From JACRBE01 sp964429005 (lineage in GTDB: Bacteria; Chlamydiota; Chlamydiia; Chlamydiales; JACRBE01), in NCBI GenBank assembly GCA_964429005.1, contig CAYSAJ010000002.1, positions 66,789 through 130,788 of the forward strand: 64,000 nucleotides of DNA, written 5' to 3'. Numbering within the stretch: position 1 is the first letter of the stretch; every line of letters starts with the position of its first letter. Of the stretch, positions 24,703 through 32,963 are shown in pieces. The translations under genes and the position numbers were made by a program. The notes beneath the pieces were generated by a model. It saw nothing but the letters and a program-made list of their open reading frames with translations. It ran no database searches and was not told the origin of the DNA.

Positions 24703-26517
24703 ATGGCTGCAAAAATTCGATTACTCCCTGAACATGTCATTAACGTCATCGCTGCTGGCGAAGTTATTGAAAATCCTGCATCAGTTGTCAAAGAACTTGT
24801 TGAAAACTCTATCGATGCTGGAGCCACCCACATTGAAGTAGAATGTCTGGCTGGAGGATTCCAAAAGATCCAGATTGATGACAACGGGTCAGGAATGAGC
24901 CCTGATGATGCTCTTCTTTGTTTGGAAAGGCATGCTACTTCAAAACTAAAAAATGCAAGTGATTTACTTCTTTTAACTTCTATGGGCTTCAGAGGGGAGG
25001 CTCTTGCGTCTATTGCTGCAATTTCTCGGATGACTCTCAGTACAGCTAGGGAAGAGAGTATAGGAACTCAGGTGATTTGTGAAGGAGGAAAAATCTTAAC
25101 AGTGCAAAAATGTGCCCGAGAAAAAGGAACCACGATTGAGATCCAAAATCTCTTTTACAATGTCCCAGCTAGAAAAAAGTTCCAGAAAAGTCCTTCCAGC
25201 TCCCAAGCAGAGATCGGAAAACTGATGACAAAACTTGCCATAGGATTCCCTCAAATCAGTTTTACTTTTAAAGCTAACGGAGCGACTCTGCTTTCGACAA
25301 AAGGCTCTCATCTTACAGGATCTGAGCAAATGCAAACGAGAATTAAGGAAATCCTTGGAGAGGATTTTGTGAATAACATGGTTCCTCTTCATTTTGAAAA
25401 AGAGGGGGTATCGCTTAGGGGATACGTCGGACGCCCCTTTAGAGGAAAGCACAACCGAAGTGGTGAGCTTCTTTACATCAACCAAAGGGCTGTTGTTTCT
25501 CAATTTGTTGAAGAGAGCATACAGAGAGCCTATGGCCACTCTCTTGATTCCAAGCAATTTCCAATCTTTGTTCTTCATTTAAATATACCAACTCATTTAG
25601 TCGATGTGAACGTTCATCCTCAAAAACGAGAAGTGCGATTCCAGGATGAATTGTGGCTTGATATGATTATTAAAGAAGCGATTACTGAAGCCCTTGGATA
25701 TCGTTATTTCGTATCTCAGAGTGAAAATCATCAAGAAATCCAAAAATCATCCTTTTTAGTTGAAACTCCTATAACTAGGGAGATCAATTGGGAGATGCCC
25801 CAAACAAAATTAGAATCAATATCAACATCCGTGCAGCATTTTTCCTTTCCTCATAGGCTGAGCTATGTTTTTCGTAACATCGGATTTTTGCCGGCATCAG
25901 AAGATCTACTCCTTCTGTTTAGTTCAGAGGGTAGCAGCACGAGTTTGGTATGGGTAGATCTTAAGAGCCTCTATCAACGGGTTCTCTACGATGCTTGTTT
26001 AGATCGCTTGATGGATCATGCTCTTCATTTTTCTATGCAAAAACTTTTATTCCCTATTCCTCTTTCTCTCTCTTATGAATATGAATTAGACTTTTCTATA
26101 TTACACCAAACGTTTGCATCTCTCGGGATTGTGTTAAGACAATTATCGAATCAGCAAATTGAAGTTGAAGCGATCGCTTCTCACATATCTGAGGAAGAAA
26201 TTTCTTCCTACATAGAAGAAGGGCTAAAAATGATCCATGAATATGGAAACGGCTTTTTATTATCTTTAGAAGCGAAAGAAGGGATGGCTCGTCTTTTTGT
26301 CAAAAAAAGTCGCTCTAAAGAAATTTCCTTAAATGAGGCAAATCAGTTATTAGAACAATATTTCCAAAGGAAGAGGATACAGTACTCTCCATTTGGGGAG
26401 CCGATTTTTGCCCTTTTAGGTGATTATGAAATCCAACAAATTTTTAGAGCGTATCAAGAAAGTCCAAATGCAGATGAAAAGGGACCATCTCGACCTGCTG
26501 TGGATAGAACTCCCTGA
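24703..26517 (+). CDS. mutL: DNA mismatch repair protein MutL
   Basis: A 604-residue protein from ATG 24703. The GHKL ATPase motifs are intact: VIAAGEVIENPASVVKELVE, DNGSGMSPDDA, RHATSKL and MGFRGEALASIAAISRM. The C-terminal dimerisation domain (about 390-600) lacks the metal-binding endonuclease motif DQHAxxExxxxE; the corresponding stretch appears to read WVDLKSLYQRVLYDACLDR. MutL couples MutS mismatch detection to repair. The gene order mutL-pepP is that of CT575-CT574 in C. trachomatis as I recall. The 3' end overlaps pepP by about 90 bases. Confidence 0.95.
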   Translation: MAAKIRLLPEHVINVIAAGEVIENPASVVKELVENSIDAGATHIEVECLAGGFQKIQIDDNGSGMSPDDALLCLERHATSKLKNASDLLLLTSMGFRGEALASIAAISRMTLSTAREESIGTQVICEGGKILTVQKCAREKGTTIEIQNLFYNVPARKKFQKSPSSSQAEIGKLMTKLAIGFPQISFTFKANGATLLSTKGSHLTGSEQMQTRIKEILGEDFVNNMVPLHFEKEGVSLRGYVGRPFRGKHNRSGELLYINQRAVVSQFVEESIQRAYGHSLDSKQFPIFVLHLNIPTHLVDVNVHPQKREVRFQDELWLDMIIKEAITEALGYRYFVSQSENHQEIQKSSFLVETPITREINWEMPQTKLESISTSVQHFSFPHRLSYVFRNIGFLPASEDLLLLFSSEGSSTSLVWVDLKSLYQRVLYDACLDRLMDHALHFSMQKLLFPIPLSLSYEYELDFSILHQTFASLGIVLRQLSNQQIEVEAIASHISEEEISSYIEEGLKMIHEYGNGFLLSLEAKEGMARLFVKKSRSKEISLNEANQLLEQYFQRKRIQYSPFGEPIFALLGDYEIQQIFRAYQESPNADEKGPSRPAVDRTP

Positions 26518-27484
26518 AAATATTTATTATTTTACAGGCTGCTCAGCTTCAAGAGGAATGCTTTTTATCTTTCGTGATGAGGCATGTCTTGCTCTTGACT
26601 CTCGCTATTTTGAGCAAATGAAGAAAAAATCCCCTATTCGTCTTGTTCTTGATTACAAAGAAGAAGCTTATGATGTATTAATGCAGCCCTCAATCAAAAA
26701 AGTGGGAATTGAGTATATTCATACAAATTTAAAGCGCTTTGAAATCATGAAAAAGGTGCTTCCTGCTGAGTATATTGATACCTCAGTAGTAAAAAGAATT
26801 AGAGCTGTAAAAGATGAGGAAGAGATGCATCTTATTGAAGAGAGTTCAGCTCTATTATGGAAAGGATATCAATATATCTTAACCCTACTTAAAGAAGGGG
26901 TCAAAGAGAGTGAACTTGGTTGGGAATTTGAAAAATTCATCAGAGAAAGGGGGGCAGAGGGTGTAGCTTTCGAGCCCACAATAGCATTTGGTGAAAGCAC
27001 AGCGTTTCCCCACTATAAAGCTGGAAAAGAAGTGTGGAAACCGGGCAGTCCTGTACTGATGGATTTGGGAGTAAAGAAAAATCAATATGCTAGCGATATG
27101 ACAAGGACTCATCTTTTCCCTCAAACTCATCCTCAAATTCATGAAATTTCTCGAATCGTTCGAGACGCCTATGAAGTGGCAGTCAACGTTTGCAGCCCCG
27201 GAATTCCTACAAAAGATATTGATGCTGCTGCTCGCAGCTACATTGAAAAAAATGGATATGGGGAATTTTTCCTCCATTCTTTAGGTCATGGTGTGGGACT
27301 CAATGTCCACGAATATCCGTTGATTTCTGCTGCTGCTGCTTTGACTGATTGTCTAGAACTGGGAATGGTTTTTACGATTGAACCTGGCATTTATCTCCCC
27401 GGAATTGGAGGGGTTAGATATGAAAACACTCTAGTGCTAACCGAAGATGGACCCCGCTCTTTTTTTCCTCATGACAAGAGCTAG
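26426..27484 (+). CDS. pepP: Xaa-Pro aminopeptidase (M24 family)
   Basis: A 352-residue pita-bread metallopeptidase from ATG 26426, which has AGGTG a few bases upstream; this start lies 92 bases inside mutL, and a later ATG (26468) is possible. The metal ligands are Asp in MDLGVKKNQYASDMTRT (two Asp), His in SLGHGVGLNVHE, Glu in FTIEPGIYLPG and Glu in RYENTLVL. It removes N-terminal residues preceding proline and acts in cytosolic peptide turnover, useful in an intracellular bacterium feeding on host peptides. Confidence 0.93.
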   Translation: MKSNKFLERIKKVQMQMKRDHLDLLWIELPENIYYFTGCSASRGMLFIFRDEACLALDSRYFEQMKKKSPIRLVLDYKEEAYDVLMQPSIKKVGIEYIHTNLKRFEIMKKVLPAEYIDTSVVKRIRAVKDEEEMHLIEESSALLWKGYQYILTLLKEGVKESELGWEFEKFIRERGAEGVAFEPTIAFGESTAFPHYKAGKEVWKPGSPVLMDLGVKKNQYASDMTRTHLFPQTHPQIHEISRIVRDAYEVAVNVCSPGIPTKDIDAAARSYIEKNGYGEFFLHSLGHGVGLNVHEYPLISAAAALTDCLELGMVFTIEPGIYLPGIGGVRYENTLVLTEDGPRSFFPHDKS

Positions 27485-27530
27485 GTAAAAATGCTACAAG
27501 GCAAATGAGTATGAACTTGTAGAGGATTTT

Positions 27531-29999
27531 TTGAGTTTACGGCTACGAATTTTCCTTTTAATAGGATTGTTATTTGTTCTTATTTTTACTTCTGCTCAAC
27601 TCGTTGAGAGTTACATCGCTAAGAAGTATGTGAACTTATCAAGAAATCAGATGGTCGAAGATATTCACCATGAAAATGATGTAAAACAAAAAATTCTTCA
27701 AAATTATTTGTTTCAAGTAATTGAGTATACTCAAGCCCAGATCAACGCATTGCTTGAAAGGATTACGGAGCATGCATCTTTGATCGAGCGCTACGGGCCT
27801 ACTGTTGAAAACTACCAAAAACAAAATTGGCTCTCAGCAGCATTTTTAATCGCTGCCAACAAAGAACTCGATTTTGTGCAGATTTTGAATGAAAAAGAAT
27901 TGACTGCGTCTATTCTTTTACCCGATTCAGAATATCGAATAGCTCGCAAAGTTCCCTACGGGGGGCCGGTTCCCTTATTGATCATGGAAAATCCCATGTT
28001 ACAGGCCAACATAGGGCCTTATGTCGGAGTAGAGTTTAACTTGCAAAAGGAATATCACTCTGAGGGAATTCTTTCTAATGATTCAAGCATTGTCCCCACA
28101 GCCGAAGTAGAATATTATATATTATTTGATATCCCCACTATGATGAATATGGATATCGCAAACAAGCAAAAGCAAATAGATTTGATTGAAGATCAAGTCA
28201 TGCGGTTGCAGTTTGATATCACCACATTGCAGCAAATGAAAAATTTGCTCCATCATATTGTTGATTCGCTAGCTAAAGCCCAAAAGTTTTTTCAATCTCG
28301 TCCCGAATTTTATCAACAAGTCACCTCCGCTGACAGGATGAATTGGCTTCTTAAAATGATGCCCAATTTAGCAGCTGTTAAGATGGCGGACAGTAGCGCT
28401 GAAAGCGCATCCCCTTTTAGAGAGGCTGAAAATCGATCTCATGAAATCGAAATGGTCGGCCAATTAGGGATGTTTATTGCAACGGGCGTATTTGGCCAAA
28501 GCCCATTTGATAGTACAGCACCTGTAGGCATTGCCCATATCTTAAAGGGAGAAGATCATGGGCAAATGCTCTACAAGCATGATGTTTTTCTTTCAAAACC
28601 TTTGGAGCTTCATGGAGAAGAGAGGGGAGTTCATCAGGGTAAAGAAAACTCTCAAACAAGCCTTCAATATTTTTTTGAAGATGGATTTGAAAGATTTTTT
28701 TTCGGTAATACTGCTGAGCTTGTTGTAAAATATAATTCTGAAGGACAAATTCAAAAGCGCAAAGGGAGTCTTACTCTAGGCGTAGATGCGACCCGTATTT
28801 TAAAAAATTTAGCCATGGTGTCTCATCGCATGGCTTTCTTTGCCACACCTGGTAAGATTATTAAAGGATTTGATATCAATGGAGAAGATCTTTCTCCCTA
28901 CTTTTCGCTAATCCCTCTATCTACAATTCTTTCTCAGAAAACAGGTGTGGTTTATGCTCCAGATGGGAGTGGCTACTTTTTTATAAATCTGCATCCATTT
29001 CCTCAGATGGATTTTTATTTCTTTCTTTTAAATCCTGTCGAAAAAGAATTTGCCCTTGTGAACGCCATCGATAAGAACGCAACAGCCTTGCTCAGCAAAA
29101 TCAAATATCAAACGCAGATTGTGATCGTTATTTCTTTGCTTATTATAATTTTAATGGCTCATTTCCTAGCCAAAAGGATCACAAAGCCCATTTTACTTCT
29201 ATTAGGAGCAACTAAAGAAGTAAAAGAGGGGAAGCTAAATGATGTTCACTTACCTCCAATACCGAACAAAAAAATGGATGAAATTGAGACTCTTTATTTT
29301 TCGTTTTCACAAATGGTAGAAGGCCTTAAGGAAAAAGAAAAAGTGAAGGGTATATTAGATAAAGTTGTATCTCCAATCATTGCAAAAGAAATTCTTCAAG
29401 GACAAGTCCATTTGGGAGGAGAAGAAAAAGTTGTAACCGTGCTTTTTGCTGACATTCGTGAGTTTAGCAAAATTTCGGAAAAGATGTTGCCTCATGAAGT
29501 TATCACGATGCTCAATCAGTGTATGACAAAGATATCTCATATTATTGATGCTCATGGTGGAGTTATAGACAAATATGTAGGTGATGAGGTGATGGCTTTA
29601 TTCGGAGCCCCTGTAGAAACACAGGATAGCGCTTCGCAAGCAGTCATTTGCGCTATTGAAATCCAGCTTGCTCTAGAAAAATGGAATCTTGAAAGAAAAC
29701 GCCAAGGGCTGCCTCCTATCGAGATGGGAATCGGAATTCATACGGGGGTTGTTGTTGCTGGAAATATGGGAGCTGAAAATAGACTAAATTATACAGTGCT
29801 TGGAGCAAATGTAAACCTTGCTGCTCGCATATGCTCTTCTGCGAAAGAACGGGAGATCATCATTTCTGAAGATACCTTGGCACAGCCATATGTAAAAGAT
29901 CATATTGAATACGAGGCATTAGCTCATATCGAACTTAAAGGCTTCACTCAATCCATTCCTTTATTTAGAATCGGGCCCAAAAGATCGTATAGAATTTGA
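27531..29999 (+). CDS. Membrane-bound class III adenylate cyclase with HAMP domain
   Basis: An 822-residue protein starting at TTG 27531, supported by AGAGG five bases before. It has an N-terminal membrane segment (residues 5-25), a large extracytoplasmic sensor region (about 30-540), a second segment (about 545-565), a HAMP linker (KRITKPILLLLGATKEVKEG) and a class III cyclase domain (about 625-815). The metal-binding Asp residues lie in VLFADIREFSK and KYVGDEVMALFGAP; Lys before YVGDE agrees with ATP use. It should convert an external signal to cyclic AMP. It lies between pepP and a histidine kinase on the same strand. Confidence 0.93.
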   Translation: MSLRLRIFLLIGLLFVLIFTSAQLVESYIAKKYVNLSRNQMVEDIHHENDVKQKILQNYLFQVIEYTQAQINALLERITEHASLIERYGPTVENYQKQNWLSAAFLIAANKELDFVQILNEKELTASILLPDSEYRIARKVPYGGPVPLLIMENPMLQANIGPYVGVEFNLQKEYHSEGILSNDSSIVPTAEVEYYILFDIPTMMNMDIANKQKQIDLIEDQVMRLQFDITTLQQMKNLLHHIVDSLAKAQKFFQSRPEFYQQVTSADRMNWLLKMMPNLAAVKMADSSAESASPFREAENRSHEIEMVGQLGMFIATGVFGQSPFDSTAPVGIAHILKGEDHGQMLYKHDVFLSKPLELHGEERGVHQGKENSQTSLQYFFEDGFERFFFGNTAELVVKYNSEGQIQKRKGSLTLGVDATRILKNLAMVSHRMAFFATPGKIIKGFDINGEDLSPYFSLIPLSTILSQKTGVVYAPDGSGYFFINLHPFPQMDFYFFLLNPVEKEFALVNAIDKNATALLSKIKYQTQIVIVISLLIIILMAHFLAKRITKPILLLLGATKEVKEGKLNDVHLPPIPNKKMDEIETLYFSFSQMVEGLKEKEKVKGILDKVVSPIIAKEILQGQVHLGGEEKVVTVLFADIREFSKISEKMLPHEVITMLNQCMTKISHIIDAHGGVIDKYVGDEVMALFGAPVETQDSASQAVICAIEIQLALEKWNLERKRQGLPPIEMGIGIHTGVVVAGNMGAENRLNYTVLGANVNLAARICSSAKEREIIISEDTLAQPYVKDHIEYEALAHIELKGFTQSIPLFRIGPKRSYRI

Positions 30000-30048
30000 C
30001 GCAGAGCCTAAGGATTTGTTAAGGTAGTTCCTCTTTTTGGAGGAATAT

Positions 30049-31491
30049 GTGAACCGCTCATGGATGTATGCTTTATCGGGATGGCTCGTGAGCGTTATAG
30101 CAATCTCTTGGTCATTAGCTTCTCCTTTATCACAATCAGCCTCTCAGCGTGTTTTATCCCTATTTCATGAAAATCAGCAAAATGAGATCTATTATGAAGA
30201 TTTAAATTCTTTTATCCGGAAGGGATTACAAGGAACAGTAGTTGCTGTCATCATCAGTTCCCATATTGGCTTTTTCTGTATCTTTTATTTCTATCAACGA
30301 AGAGAGCGAAAAATCCACCTTCTTTTTAAGGATTTTATTACTTCAGTTTCACCTTCAAAATCTAGAGAAATTCCCTTTGTTAAAAAGACATCCCATAGCC
30401 GCTTTCCTCTTTATGAAAGAAAAATTGAAGAAGTGAGAGACTCTGATAAAAAAGATGAGATGAGAGTCCTACTATCAGTTCTTGAAGAAGGGATTTTTAT
30501 TGTTAATGAAAAGGGGGAGATAGACCTAGTGAATCAAAAAGCCTTATTTTCTCTGGGCATTTTAGCAAAAGAAGTGAAGGGAAGGCCCCTTGCTGAAATT
30601 TTTGGTTTGTATCCCTCCCCCCTTTCTGAGCGTTGCCTTGAAATATTTTTAGAAGGTTTTGAACTTAAGCAAGAAGTAAGGGCTCACTTTGAGGCAGGAG
30701 GAGATGACAAAAGATTTTATGAATTAATAGCTTTTCCTCTGAGCGAACCAGGGAAAATGGCTTTTTTGATCCAAGACCATTCAAGTGATCACAAAATGCT
30801 AACTATGGGGAAAAATTTTGTTACTAATGCCTCGCACGAACTCAGAACACCCATTACGATCATTGAAGGATTTACGGAGACTCTTCAAGAGATTCCTGAA
30901 ATTTCTCAGGAAATGTTCAAAGAGATCACAGACAAGATTTTGAATAATTGTCATAGGATGGCATCTGTTGTTAAAAGCTTATTAGTCCTAGCAGATTTAG
31001 AATATTCAGGGCAGGCCACTTTACAACTATGTGACCTGGTTGCCTTAATCGAGAGTTGTTCTTATACATTGCTCAATCGTCACTCTCGTGTGAAAATTGA
31101 AACACTTTTTAATGAAAAAGAATCTTTAGTATTAGGAGACCCTGATCTTCTTGAACTGGCTTTTATTAATCTTTTTGAAAATGCAGTTAAATATTCTGCA
31201 GATCCTGCTTTTATTACAGTGACCGTAGAAACTCTCACGGAAGTGGTCAATGTAAGTGTTCGCGATAGGGGAATAGGAATTCATGCCAAGGATCGCGCTC
31301 ATGTCTTTGAGAGATTTTATACTGTTAATAAGTCTCGCTCCAGAAAATTAGGGGGAGCCGGCCTTGGTCTTTCGATTGTCAAAATGATCATGGAGAAACA
31401 TAACGCGAATATTTCTGTAGCTCCTGCAGAAGATGAAGGGACAGTATTTACGATGCAATTTCAACGAGCTGTTGTTCCTCAAGGTGTATAA
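30049..31491 (+). CDS. PhoR-like sensor histidine kinase with PAS domain
   Basis: 480 residues from GTG 30049; GGAGG five bases upstream fixes this start (an in-frame TTG at 30037 would put the ribosome site inside the gene). Two membrane segments lie at about residues 7-26 and 66-84, enclosing a short loop. A PAS-like domain (LLSVLEEGIFIVNEKGEIDL) is at about 145-240. The H box is NASHELRTPITIIEGF, the N box LAFINLFENAVKYS, and the ATP lid DRGIGIHAKD and GGAGLGLSIVKMI. No regulator gene is adjacent; the only phosphorylatable regulator in the window is at 4.3-5.0 kb. Its 3' end overlaps the next minus-strand gene by 13 bases. Confidence 0.93.
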   Translation: MNRSWMYALSGWLVSVIAISWSLASPLSQSASQRVLSLFHENQQNEIYYEDLNSFIRKGLQGTVVAVIISSHIGFFCIFYFYQRRERKIHLLFKDFITSVSPSKSREIPFVKKTSHSRFPLYERKIEEVRDSDKKDEMRVLLSVLEEGIFIVNEKGEIDLVNQKALFSLGILAKEVKGRPLAEIFGLYPSPLSERCLEIFLEGFELKQEVRAHFEAGGDDKRFYELIAFPLSEPGKMAFLIQDHSSDHKMLTMGKNFVTNASHELRTPITIIEGFTETLQEIPEISQEMFKEITDKILNNCHRMASVVKSLLVLADLEYSGQATLQLCDLVALIESCSYTLLNRHSRVKIETLFNEKESLVLGDPDLLELAFINLFENAVKYSADPAFITVTVETLTEVVNVSVRDRGIGIHAKDRAHVFERFYTVNKSRSRKLGGAGLGLSIVKMIMEKHNANISVAPAEDEGTVFTMQFQRAVVPQGV

Positions 31492-32357
31492 GTATAGGTC
31501 ATCCGGTGTGGCAGGTCATGGACAACGATTTCACGGCTTGGCATAGGCTTGCCTTGGAATTGAAAAATCGCCAGATCTGGTAAAATAAAGCCATGTTGCT
31601 TCAGCAAATCGATAACTTGTTCTTTTGGTAAGCTTTTTCCAGCTTCAGAAAATTGCTTTTTTTCAAGAGCCATAAGCTCATCGGCAAAATTTTTTGAGAA
31701 GAGGCAGGATAGGGTAGGATAGGGTAAGTCAGGAAAGAACCCTAAAATTTTTTGGGAAGGGTTGATAAAAAAGATCTCCTCTAATGCTGGAAATAGATCA
31801 GATCGCTGAAAAGAATAAGCAGGACAACCTTCGAGCATTAGCAAATAAAGTTTCGCAAGATTTGCATCCTCAGGGATGAGATCTATCCAACTGACATTTT
31901 TTTTAGAGGTGGTTAAAATTTTGCATCGATGATCTAAAGCGTAGGCCATCTCCCTGCTAAAATCTCCTTTATACTCAGAAAAAGGAGTTAAAGAGCTATA
32001 AAAAGTCTCAAAACATCGTTTTAAAACCTCTAGCCTTTGAGGGTCTTCACTATTTAAAAACGAAAGCAAATGAATTTTTGCCGTGCTATTGCGGTAATTT
32101 GTTAGGCGGTGACTGATGTAGGATTTTTCGGAAGGGTCTTTTTCTTTTTTTTGATCGGTAGATTGCTTTTTTGCTTTGTTTTTTGTTGCTGCTAGAAATT
32201 GTGCTTTGATTTTTTTTTCATTAATTTTTTGCTTTAAATGGATGGCTTCATTCAGAGCTATCGAAGAAAGAGAGGTCGTCTTGTGTTGATCTAAAATGAA
32301 TCCAGATACTAGTGCATAAATAAGAAGAAGTGAAAATATCCAAGGTAAAAAATGCAT
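31479..32357 (-). CDS. Unknown protein of the type II secretion pseudopilin cluster
   Basis: A 292-residue protein. The N-terminus has a single membrane anchor (LPWIFSLLLIYALVSGFI), a Lys-rich helical stretch (about 40-85) and a mixed alpha/beta body. Its start lies two bases after the pseudopilin gene stop, so it belongs to the same transcript. The size, single N-terminal anchor and position recall GspK-like or other accessory type II secretion proteins, and chlamydial T2S clusters contain such orphan genes. Homology is not clear from sequence alone. The 3' end overlaps the histidine kinase gene. Confidence 0.65.
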   Translation of the reverse strand: MHFLPWIFSLLLIYALVSGFILDQHKTTSLSSIALNEAIHLKQKINEKKIKAQFLAATKNKAKKQSTDQKKEKDPSEKSYISHRLTNYRNSTAKIHLLSFLNSEDPQRLEVLKRCFETFYSSLTPFSEYKGDFSREMAYALDHRCKILTTSKKNVSWIDLIPEDANLAKLYLLMLEGCPAYSFQRSDLFPALEEIFFINPSQKILGFFPDLPYPTLSCLFSKNFADELMALEKKQFSEAGKSLPKEQVIDLLKQHGFILPDLAIFQFQGKPMPSREIVVHDLPHRMTYTYTP

Positions 32358-32358
32358 A

Positions 32359-32955
32359 TCAAATTACAAATTCAATTTTGTGAAAAGAAGGGAGAAAAAA
32401 AGTTAATAAATGGATTTTTTTCTCTTTTTTAAAAGTGATTTCAACCTGGGCAATATGAGGCTTACTCTCACAAGTTTGATCCCACTCTTTGATTGGATCA
32501 AATTTGTGAGAGCTTTCATTGTATCGCAAAAATTTCCACCTAACAGACCCTACATCCTCTAAAAATGTTTCTTCTCGAAGAGGTGGCGGGAGCTCTGCGC
32601 TGCTTAAAGGAGGATAATAAGAGATTTTAAGAGCTCCTTGATCAAAACGAAGGGAGGCCCACATTTTTTCTGGTAAGAAAGGATCTGAAACGAGGGGAAC
32701 TTTAAAAGAGAAGGACAAAGAGGGAGAAGAGCCCTCTTCGTAATGGAGATCTGAAAGGTAATTTTCTTCTAAAACAAGTTTCGTTTTTAAGTTAAAGTAA
32801 GAAAGATCAAGGGCGTGATGACTTTCTTTTTGGATTTGGTTTTCTAGAGTAACAAACCCTTTTAGCTGAGAGATGGCAAATAGGGTAATAACAGCAATAA
32901 TAGAGCAGCTAATAATAACTTCAAGTAACGAAAAGGAGCGTTTTATCATAATCAT
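32359..32955 (-). CDS. Type II secretion pseudopilin-like protein (GspI/J type)
   Basis: A 198-residue protein with a class III prepilin-type N-terminus: a basic leader (MIMIKRS) followed by FSLLEVIISCSIIAVITLFA, which has the conserved Glu at position 5 of the mature helix. The cleavage residue before Phe is Ser rather than Gly. The soluble part is strand-rich and has no cysteine pair. Pseudopilins form the short pilus that drives type II secretion through the outer membrane. The start codon lies 8 bases after the OPT transporter stop; ATG 32949 is an alternative start. Confidence 0.82.
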   Translation of the reverse strand: MIMIKRSFSLLEVIISCSIIAVITLFAISQLKGFVTLENQIQKESHHALDLSYFNLKTKLVLEENYLSDLHYEEGSSPSLSFSFKVPLVSDPFLPEKMWASLRFDQGALKISYYPPLSSAELPPPLREETFLEDVGSVRWKFLRYNESSHKFDPIKEWDQTCESKPHIAQVEITFKKEKKIHLLTFFLPSFHKIEFVI

Positions 32956-32963
32956 GCTTAAAT

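Noticed and set aside
25096..25578. 160-codon open frame opposite mutL
   Set aside because: Antisense to the conserved ATPase domain with no start signals.
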